Both the position numbers and the translations under genes were made by a program. Positions 32,001 through 44,000 of a stretch of 64,000 nucleotides of DNA are shown in pieces. The notes under the pieces are model-generated. The model made no database searches. It saw only the letters and a program-made list of their open reading frames with translations, and was not told the DNA's origin. Each line of letters begins with the position of its first letter. Position 1 is the stretch's first letter. Origin of the DNA: Limnephilus marmoratus (taxonomy: Eukaryota > Arthropoda > Insecta > Trichoptera > Limnephilidae); assembly GCA_917880885.1 (NCBI GenBank), contig OU862913.1, forward strand, positions 40,395,460-40,459,459, given 5' to 3'.

Positions 32001-35000
32001 GAAATTCGTCCGATAATATTTGTGAAGAAACCTTATTATATACACTCCATAAAAATAATATTATTACATTAATACGGCTTCCACAAAGGTCGTAGTGCCT
32101 CAGATGTAATTGCAATTTTTACTAAATTAATATCTTTTTTTTTAAATATGTTTATTCAGTTTTTTTTTTACATTTACAATATTTATGATACAAATCTTAC
32201 AAAACTGATCAATCAGTTTGATTGTAAGAAATCTCTCATTTTTCTTATTTACTTAATAAGTACTATTATTTTTTTAGGTTTTACATAGTAATTACTAAGT
32301 ATAATACTTAATTTTAAAATACTACATATTAATAAGTATATTACTTAATATTAATTTCTAATTATGTGTATGAATACAGTGTATGACAGTAATTTCCAGA
32401 TATTTAATCAATATTCGATCTAGGTATACAATATTATTTCAGTTCATGTTCTACGGAGATAGAATGATTTAACTACTATTTTTTTGATTTTTGAATAAGA
32501 TGTCTCATTTTTAATATTTTCAGGTAATGCGTTAAATATTTCCGGAATTTTATGTCTCTTTGTTCTATCGTCGTATATATTTTGAGATTTATCAATAATA
32601 AACATTGTGCTTCTCTATGCCTAGTAGGGTAGTTGTGGTTTACAGGTTTTTTTAATTCTGTATTCCAGAATTCATCTAGCGTTAATTGGTATTCTACCTT
32701 ACTGTGTATAGAGAGGACATTTCACAAGGAGAAATTTTTTTTATAATCGCTTTCACATAATCGAACTCTTTTTTTGCCTGATATCAATTTTAGGAAACGG
32801 ATTTGTAACTGTTCAATTTTATTTAAGTACGTTTTGTACGTTAATCCATAACTATTTATTCCGTATCCTGTAATTGATTCCGCTAATGCGTTGTATGTAC
32901 AGTATAATATATTTTTATTAACAAAGTTTTTTAGGTGGTAAATTTCCCTATTACGGATCTTAATCTATTACATACATTTTCAATATGATTTGATCAGTTA
33001 AAATTGACATCTTTTGTAAGACCAAGGTATGTATATTGGTACATTTTTTCTATAATTGGGCAATTACCCTGTTGGGATTGGTTTCTTGTGTGAACTCTAA
33101 ACGAAATTAAGTACTAAGGGGTTATTATTGACAATCAACTGCTACAGATTACACAGATTACTACAGATTGCGGAATGCCAAACATCAAACCTCAAATATT
33201 CTTCTGACGTACATAACTTATTTATGGATTGTACGTAATTTTTTTAACGTCATGTTGTATTGCGTTATGTAACCCTAGTGTGTCTTAATTGTTTGAAGGT
33301 GATAACTGTAACATGGTGGATATTGGAAGGGCGGGAGTATGCAAACCATTCGCCAACTGCCAGACAGCAAAGGAGGCTGCCTATAAAGGCATTTTGCCAC
33401 AGGTACATTTCCTTTCTTTTTATGTAAAATAACAAGTTTTTAAACGTATTGCAATTTAACTAACTATTAATAGTGATGGTGAAACAATTTAAAATCACTC
33501 TACTCCACGGCCGTTCTTTCCTAAATCACTTTCATAAAAACAGGGAGTGTAACGGGACAACAGCAAAAACAATTATGTACGAATAATTTCAGGAAAATGG
33601 TGTGCAATAAACATAGGTTGATAAACATAGAAAAAATACTTGACAATTGATGTTAACATCCAAAGTAATTCGATTCAATAACAAGATTGCCCTCCCACCT
33701 TGACTAAGAGTCAAAGAGTACTATGATCATTTGCAATTTAGTTCCGTAGGCCACGAGATAAAACAGTCTATGAAGAGGACATCCATCAGTAATACAGAAA
33801 TGAACGCAACAATAAATGCAACTTGACACTCATATTATTATTAGTCATTACAGGAAAACCAAAATATCTTCGATGTTGTAAGATTATAGATCTTTATACT
33901 TTAAATAAGTGTCGATCACGTTATCTTGTGATTTTGTGTTTTTCTCCTGGAAGACCTTGAGGTAAAAAAATCCCCCAGGGACAATGTGATCATCAGCGGT
34001 ATGTAAGGTTTTTTTAAGGGAAAGGAAGAAGATGAAGTTCTGGGAAGGAAAAGGGTATGACTGGTGGGTAGTAATTTGGGAGTCAATGTGTTCAGGAGTG
34101 ATGGACGTGTGAACCTATCCCTTCCATTGCGATGCGAGACGATGGGTCAAGAGAGTCTGGCTGGAGCGATCTAAATTTCTCAACCATTCTCTCACGATCC
34201 GACCCTCCACGCAATAGGTGGACAGTGACACACCAAAATCAAGACTAACCTTACCACATGAATCCGGGAACCATGCTAATTCAACAAACGTAGTGAACCA
34301 GTTGGGGTGATTTATGGCGATCCATGGTAAACCAATAAATGGGGCGGTTTATTATTTAATGAATTGGTAATGGTTATCCAATAAATGGTTCCGGGGCGGC
34401 GATACCCATGCCCGCCTCCCAAACTGAAAAGAAATAATATAGAAATAGTTGAAACATCAGAGAATGACTAGCTTTGATGATTTCATTCTCGCTCAGCACC
34501 GAACGAGTACAGTCGCATTATTTTGTAAGAAGTAAAACAATAATTATAGTTTCTCACATTAATAACGCGCCCACCTGGGCGATTCCATTAATTAAATATG
34601 GAAACCGAAGAAATTTTTAAAAATATTAAAGACTTAGTTAATAAGATCACTTCAGTGAAAGACTCAAAAATAAAATTAACACTGGAACAAAATATTGTAT
34701 CACTGGAAGAAAAAATTCAACACAAACTAATTAGTCTACAAAAGAAGATCATAGAATTACAAGAAATTAAAATTAAAAATAATCATCACTACACACAGAA
34801 ACTTGAAGAAATTCATCAAAATAACAAAAAATCATACGCAAGTGCGCTAAGTAACAATAAAAACTTCGTAGAAACTTCATATAATGCAGAACAGAAATAC
34901 GCCATTTTAATTACCTCAAAAAACACTTTGAAGGCCGAGGACATAAAAATAAAAATTCAAAAAAATATTAATTTAACAAAAATTAAAGTTGGAGTAAATG

Positions 35001-38000
35001 GAGTAAAAAAGATCGGAGAACAAAAATTAGTGATTTCTTGCCAAAAAAAAGAAGATGCAGAAAAATTAACTGAAGAGATAAATAAAGTAATTGGAAAAGA
35101 AGTATCGGCCGAAGAAATAAAAAAAAGGAAACCGTGCTTAATGTTGAAAAGCCTGCAATGCCAATTGACTGAAGAAGAAATTATTGACGGGATTGTACAA
35201 CAAAATGAAGGATTAACCCTAGAAGACAAAAAAGACATTAAGCTTATCAAGGAATTAAAAAATAAGTACAATGAAGGAAAAGAAAACGACACCACTAACT
35301 ACATTATCGAAACAACGGGAAAATTAAGGAAAAAACTTATAGAAAAAAAAAAATAAACATCAAATTCCAAAGAGTGTACGTTAACGACTGCAGCCCGATC
35401 ACACAATGTTACCATTGCCTCAAGTTCGGCCACACAGCTCAAAGATGTCACGCCAGGACACAGCCTCCCATTTGCCCTCATTGCACTAAGGAACATATAC
35501 TATCTAAATGTGAAAACAAAGAACAAACTCCAATCTGCAACAACTGCTGTGTCCAAAACAAAAGGTTTGATATGAACTATTCCACCGATCATAAAGTCGA
35601 TAGCATAAAATGCCTTTACCGGCAAAAAATGATTCGAATTGCTAAAGAACGCATTGACTACGAATAAATATTGTAAATTTTCATTTCTTCAAACTCTTAT
35701 CTATAAATTAACAATGAATGATTTTTTATGTAACGCATTAGGTAAAAAAATATGTATTGAAGAAAACTTAGATCACTCTATAAGAGATTTCTATTTTATA
35801 TGCACTGAAAAAGGATTTACTCAATTTCATGAAAATATTAAAAGCGTAAAAAATTTTTTTGAAATATTAATAATATCTTTAAAAGAAATAATTTTTTTCC
35901 CGGGCTTGATTGGGTTTACAAAGACTCTACTGGCGAAACTAATTACTCCATACCAGGGTACCAGGTAACAATAATAAGTATAAACAAAAACTCTGATATT
36001 GGAATATCTATTTCCAACCAGTATAATGTTCTCAATATTAATGAAGTATTTAATGATTACGATGTTAATATTTTAAATATAAAATTTAAAGACGTTAATA
36101 AATTATCGCATTATATTGCTATTTATCCTACACATAAGTCTACAGTACAACAATTTATAGTAGAATCAAAAAACATTTAATTGAATTTTAGAAATATAAA
36201 TAATATTATTATACGAGATATGCATTTAAATATTGTAAATGACTATGCTAGTAATGATAAAGATGTGATCAATCAATATATGATCAATAAAAACCGGAAT
36301 ATTCTTCAACAATCTACACATTATAAAATCCGTATTTGTATTACTAACTCTATGTCACACTCTACTTTGAAAATAATCTATACAATATTTAAAAGAAATC
36401 AATATCACATTAATATTTTTACTAAATGGATGACTTCATAGCTAATGAATTAGAAAATAATTTTAAAATACAAGAATATGAGTGTGTATACACCGATTCA
36501 TGTAATGACATAATCTCAAAGAATCTCAACAATATTTTCATTTTTCATATTAACATACGAAGTATGGAACGAAATTGGGATGAATTAATTCTAAAATTAA
36601 ACAATCTAAATAAAAAACCTGACATCATAATATTATCAGAAACCTTTACTAATGACGAATCACCCACCTATCATTTACCAGAATATAATTATGTTACAAC
36701 CAAAATAAACATCAATAAAAATAGTGGTCTCGTCATATTCATTCACGATAAATTTAGTATTGTCAAACTAACTGAACATCCTATACATCTAGTAAACTGT
36801 ATTGAAATACAATTAAAACTCGACAAAACAAACTACCACATAATATCTGTTTATAGAACACACGGTTCGAATATCTCGTCATTTATAAATGAATTTAAAA
36901 ACATACTGTTAAAATTTAGAAATAAACTTTGCTTTGTTGCAGGAGATTTTAATATAAACATTAATGAAAACGTAGAAAATAATTTCAAAAATGAATATAT
37001 TAATTGTATGACTGAATTTAACTTCATATCGTGCATTAACAAAAATACGAGAGAGATAAAAAATGGACTAACATAAATATTAAAGATATCGACAAAATAA
37101 AATCAATTGTTTGGAAAACGAATATAACTGACCACCATGCATGCATTCTTTTCTATGATAACAAAATTAAACATAAAAAATTTAATCTAACAAAGACAAA
37201 ATCCTACACAAATATGACTATTTTATCCAAAAAACTAAGAAATGAACAATGGAACAACGTGTTAAATAGTTATGATACCGAGACTTGCTCAAAAAACTTT
37301 GAAAATATATTGTCTCAACACATAAAAAATTCAACTACTGAAACTACAGTCCGCATTAAATCTAAACTAAGAATTTTAAAGCCTTGGATAACACAAGGAC
37401 TTATAATATCAATTAGAAACAAAGAAAAACTTTACAAAACAACATTGAAAAATCCTCTAAATGAAAAAGCATACACTTTTTACAAAAAATTTAAAAATAA
37501 ATTAACAAACTGTATTAAACAAAATAAAGAAGACTATTTCAAAAATAAAATACTTTCTACAGACAATAACAATAAACAAATATGGAAAACAGTTAACTTA
37601 GCCATGGATAACACTAAAAAAACACAAAAAGTAAAATACATTGAACATGAAAATAAAATCATAGATGCTACTAATCAACCTAAACAATGTACAAACATCT
37701 TTAATTCTTTTTTTGCTAATGTAGGAAAAAATCTTGCGAAAAATATCAATAAATCTTTTAACCCGAAAACACAAACGATTGAAAATGTACAAAATCATAG
37801 TAATTTATCAAAATTTGAAAAAACCTCAGAAAGTGAAGTTTTAAAAATAATAGAAGGCATGAAAGGAGGTTCGTCTCCCGGATTTGACCTTATTACAGTA
37901 CATTTTCTAAAATCCATGAAAATTCATTTGGTGAAACCAATTACTCATTTGATAAACTTAAGTTTAACAGAGGGAATATTTCCGACAAACTATAAAAATA

Positions 38001-41000
38001 CAATTATTTCACCTATTTATAAATCTGGAGATCCTCAACAAGTAACTAACTATAGCCCAATTTGTCTAATCTCAAACATTGGAAAGATTTTTGAAAAAAT
38101 TGTGAAAAATCAATTAATCAGTTTCCTAGAAAGTAATAAAATTCTTCACAAAAACCAGTTTGGTTTTATAAAATCACTCATCACACAAGATGCTATTGCT
38201 AATGAAACCTCATACATCAACGAATCATTGGATAAAGGTGAAAAATGTGCCGGTATATTTATTGATCTCAGAAAAGCTTTTGATAGTATATCCCATGAGA
38301 TTCTACTAAAAAAACTAAACAATATAGGTATAAAAGACAATGCAATTAAATGGATTTCGAACTACCTAAAAAATCGACCGCAAGTCGTAAAAATAAATCA
38401 GATTAATAGCGATAAAGAAATATCAGACTTTGGAATCCCTCAAGGTACAGTAAAAGGACCAATCCTTTTCACCATATATGTTAATGACATTTTTTTTCAA
38501 CCACTACATGGCCAAATTACTTCATATGCCGATGATACGGTATTAATAATTAGCGATAAAACTTGGGAAAAAGTAACATTTAAAGCCACCGAAGACATAA
38601 ATATTTTAAAGAATTTCTTCGAAGTAAATTTACTATCACTAAATGGTGATTAAACATTTGTAATTCCATTTGCAATACACAAAAATGATACCCCTAAAAA
38701 CATTGACATCATCATCCATGATAATTCCAAAACACATAGTAAAAATTATTGTATCCAAAACTGCACAATATTAAAAACAACAAACACAATCAAATATTTA
38801 GGAGTCATTATCGATAAAAAATTGAAATGGAAGGAACAAATTTGTCAAGTTGTAAAAAAAATTAGAAAATTGATTTATATATTTTTAAGAATCAGAAATT
38901 TTTTATCTGTAAAAAACTTATATCTAATATATTACGCTTTGGTTCAATCAACTTTACAATATGCTATCATTAGCTGGGGATCCGCATACAAAACTAATCT
39001 TTCCCCAATTGAAGTTGTGCAGAGGCTAATAATTAAAATCATATTGAAAAAACCTTCTGACTATGCTAATGCTTCCATGGAAGAGTGGTATTAACGTATT
39101 TTAAAATGAACATGTACGCAAATTACTACATTATCTAAATGTATATTATATTTTATATGCTAAAATAAATAAATAAAAAAAAATAAAAAAAAATAAAAAT
39201 TAAAAAAAATAAAAATTAAAAAAAGGATTTTCTGTTGCACAGTGGTTTTAAAGGAGCGGCCGTGCGGCTATATTCGTTCATATTTTAAATCAGGATTTGA
39301 GGCCAAAAAAACCAGCCAAACTAATTTTTTTATTTATTTAAAAGGCATAGTAAATGTCTTGTACGGATTTGTGCTATTTTATCCAATTGTGTTGTTTCAA
39401 ATTTTGTTCTATTGGCCATCATATTATTAAATTTTGGGTGATTTCCGAAGGCAAATTTGATTTTTTTTTGTCTGTTAATTATATTTTTTTAAAGAATAGT
39501 CTTACGCTACCTACTTTACTTAATATTATGAAAAATAATTGTAAAATTTTAAAACGGTCAAAATGCGTTTTTTGGTGGAAATTTTTATTTATAAACGAAA
39601 AATTTGTATTCCAACATTAATCACTTATATATATTTTTGCCCAAGTGTTCCTAATACAAATTTTTTTAATTTATTTTTCACAATATTTTTAAAGTAAATA
39701 GAGCAAAATCAGTTTTTTTTAAATAATTATTAATAATTCACAAATAATTGCGTAGGGTGTCTGAAAAGTCAAATTCAATTAAAAAATGTCCTATATTTTG
39801 AAATTTCTAAAATGTATAATATTTGCAATATTATGAAAATATTTAATTTTGTGTTTGGTTTTGGGTATGTCGGCCTTGAACCCAAATTTAAGTTTTGCAA
39901 GAAAGAGGCGGCGCATCCCTCTTGGAGCTAAGAAGGTCCGGAGTTTGATTTCGATTGAAACAGATCTAATCTTTTGTTATCTGTCTTTTTCCTAATATCT
40001 TGATAAAAAATCACATTGAAGAATTATTTTTACTTCTTCAAATTAGAAATAAATAAACAAAAATTTCAAATAAAAAAAAAAATCTTATTTAGAGTTTGGG
40101 GATATGGCTTTATATGTGTACGTCATGTTTTAATGGATCAATATTTTTTTAATAGTTGCTGACTATAAATATCAGTCAGAACCTAAAGAAATATAATATC
40201 AAATAAATGCATTGCTTAGAAACTTGAATTTTTCAATTTAAGATATTATAAAACCATGTTTAATTTATATGAAAGTGCTCTGTGAAAACAGGACACACAA
40301 GGTCCCTTCATTTCTTGTTCAAGTTCCTTTCAGTGTATTGGTATGTGAGTACCTACTGGCTCAGAGGGAAATTATTTCCTCCTACATATATAACAGCATG
40401 TGTTACTGTCAAATACTGTTTAGAAAGGTAAAAAATAAATAAAAATCTGACATAACATAATTAAGTTTTTTTTTTTTGTAAGTTGGCCAAGTTATTACAT
40501 TTTACTTTGAGGTAGTAACATATTGGTTATTTTTATATTAATGGAGAGGTGTTTTAATTCTATTGAACCACTAAATAGCAATAATTTTCGATTAATCAGT
40601 CCCATGGGAGTTTCACCAGATGGATGATGGCATCATGTGTGATGCCACATGTATCAAACCTTATGTTTAACCCTTCGAATAATAAGAAAATAATTTTCAT
40701 ATATTGGTTTTTTTTAACGCTTTTGCAAAAATAAAAATTGTTCTAAAATTTAGATAAAATAATCTTTCCGATATGTTTATAAGAAATCATAATTTTTGTT
40801 TCTAAATATTAAAAGTTTAATATTGGAAATGTAAATTGGCTAAAAAATGCATACCTGCGAATATTTGAATTAAAGTAATTAAAATAGAATAAATTTCAAA
40901 TTTTAAATTCAGATTCCTTTTCTAAACAAAATTTGTAAAAAAATCTGTCACCTCACTTTTTATCACTTTCATACAATTTTATTTTAAAATTAAATGTGGG

Positions 41001-44000
41001 TTACGTCACAAATAGGCGCAAAATTTAACCATCGCTTTTGATCAGGTTTGTAAAATATCTGAACAGTCTAGTTCATATAATTCTAAGACAATGAGAAGCA
41101 TTATTTCTTTCCGTATCTAACATAAAAGAAATCACAAATATTCGCATTACAGAAAGAGAGATATCTAACTTTTAATAATGCACAGTCGCTCTGGGACAAT
41201 CTGGGTCTCCTGTTATTATAACGGCATATGATGTTTTGGGACAACTTGGGTCTCCTGTGATTAAACGGGTTAAAAGTTATAAATATTTCTTTGAAAAAAA
41301 CACTTAAAATAAAATAAGAATGTCTCTTTAATGTTTGAAAACATTCTTGTAAGTTTTTTTAATGAAATTTTTAATTTATTTATTTGGCAAAACAGCATCC
41401 GTCAAATTCATTTGAAATCAGACGTTGCGTTCATTCATGAAGATTTATGAGGATTGGTCGGGGCTTTTACTATCTTTGTTCGGCGAACAATAATAAGCGG
41501 GGGACAAAATAAAATATAAATGCCGTCATGTGGGAAGAGATTGAGATGTTCATTTAAAATAATAACAAAATGGTTTTTGTTTTCAGACATGCGATGTAAA
41601 GGGCTCCGTTCAGATAGTTTGCTGTCCTCCGGTGACAGTTATTGAAGGTACGGTACTCAGAGCATCTTTCCACTTATGATACCGACAATTCCCAGGGGAT
41701 TTCCATTATAATTATATAAAACTTAATTCGACTTAATATCGTAAAGTCATTGTATGGGAAATGTACGGGAATGTAGACACAAGCCGTCGTATTAATTTAT
41801 TCATTTATTTACATACTGTTTACAGAGATTTAGTTGTTGTGTTTATTGAAACATTATTTAGGCCTAAATAAATTAGTATCAAAAATAGAGGTAATTATCT
41901 ATATTATTAAAATATTAACAAAACTTTAAACTGTACGAAAAATCGTATAAATATACTATATCAAATCAAAATGGCCGCCATCGAACAGCTGATATCGTTT
42001 GCCTACACTGTTGTGGGTGATGTTTCGTTTTTGATAATATTGATTTTAAAAGCAAAAAAAATTATAATTTCAAACATTTTTTATACCACTATCCCGTAAT
42101 AATATTAAAAAAATATAATAACACAATGAATATAATATAATGAATAAATAATTCCACCTAAATAATGTTGTAACTTATCGAATACTATCATCTTTCTTCC
42201 GTATAATTATCATACAAAATGGTAACACCTGTTGAAAATAAAAATAACTTTTCAGGAGTGATGACGTCACACGATTCACAACACAGTATGCAGTGGTTTT
42301 CGGGGGATCTTGAAAAATTAAAACTTTGACAATTATTTTAACTATTAAAACTAACTCTATAGAAAAATATATCGTCGCATTAATTCACAGACTGCGTAAC
42401 TCCATATTTTTCGAAAATACGTTTTTAATGCCACCTGGTGTTAAAATTAGTCGAGGTCGCTAGTGTTATTTATTTGTACCATCTACGACAGCGACGCAAG
42501 ACCAAAAATAGAAAATATTGGATTCATCCTTTACTGCAAACACGTTACGAATATGGCCAGTTCGCAATTTGTTTTCAAGAACTGAAAAAGCATGAAGATA
42601 AATTTTTGGTTATGTTAGAATGTCATTGGGTCTAGGAGTGACGAACGTATGAATCCATCCCTCCCAGTGCGGTGCAAGGCGATGTTCCAAAAGAGTACTG
42701 CTTGAGAGGTTACAAGGCATCCCTCAACTATTCACCGATCCGGCCTGCCACGCAGCTGGTGGGCAGACACACCCGCCGCCAAGACCCGGACCTGTGAACC
42801 CGGGCACATCTGCTAAGTTATCAAACGTAACGAATCAATTGGGGTAATCTATGGATCAGGTGTTGGTTATCCAATAAATGGTTCCCGGTGCGGCGGTACC
42901 CCTACCCACCTCCCAAATTTGTATTTTTTTTTTTTTTTTACAGTGAATACCGCACAAGAATCTCAACTGCTCCCGTCTGGAGCCAGTGAGACTATGGCAT
43001 CCCCAATTGGGGTATGTTGTGAGGCTGAAGGTAGCGGGGAGGGGAAGGAGGTGGGGAAGAGGAAGGTTGGGAAGTACCTGGCTCTTCAGATCTGGTCACT
43101 AAATACGGCTAAAGCCATTTTCAAGCAACGTTTCAATTCTGAATGGTGGTCTTACACCAGGGCGATACTGATAGTATCTTCTACTCTGGAACATGCCGCA
43201 AATATACTATATATTATTTTAAATGAATTAATTGTGAAATAACGCAAATCAATCAAATAAAATTTATTTGCGCATGCCGGGTTCGAACCCGCGACCTCCG
43301 GAATGTGAGTCAAGAGTCTTAGCCACTGGACTACGGAGGCCGTCATTAATGCATACCAAGATTTTTTTGTATTATCGACATATCTTCTTTTCCAAAAATA
43401 TCCATTAACTCTTCCCATTGTCTGAGTTTCAATTCACTGTTCTTGTATGCTGCTCCTTCACAATTCCAAATAGCTTCGCGTTTTTAAATTTCAACGATAA
43501 ATTTTTCTGTGTTAAAATGGCTAGTGGGACAACTCAGCAGCGGCTAGCAGCGAACTAAACCCCAACCGCCTAGTGCGTACAGATATGGCGGTTGTATATT
43601 AAAATAAAAACGCAGCTGGCCGCGTGGTTGACCGCCTACGCGGCTAGCCGCTAGTGCGCACAAGGCCTAAGAGTTCCAAATAACAACCAACCTTTAATAG
43701 TTAACTAATTTGTGGACAAACTGCGACGTCCTCCGTGATCGAGGGGTGAGATCCTGGACTAGGAATCCAGAGGTCACGCTGCTTCTCCGTTCTCTAATTT
43801 ATTCTGGTATTATGTTGCAGAAGATCTGTGTGTCGTGGCTGGGACTGGCCAGCGGGGTGTCTGCAGACACGTAATGAAGTGCCCCGTCGCCTTGGAAGCG
43901 GCTCTTCGTGGGATACCACGACCCCCTCAGGTGAATTCACAAAGATATAATTTCTCTGCATTTTTATTTTATTTTATTTATTAGCGTTATAAACAGTCTT

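Larger units (their letters stand above)
34440..39200 (+). mobile_element. Mosaic LINE in the clip-gene intron
   Basis: The full span holds ORF1 (split at an A-run), a degenerate endonuclease-like block, a second endonuclease, RT with YADD, and a 3' segment almost identical to the 150-2249 LINE. It ends in an AAATAAA-rich tail. The endonucleases of the two LINEs are clearly different while the roughly 400-bp 3' segment is nearly identical, so this copy joins parts of different families. It has the same strand as the clip gene. Confidence 0.8.
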
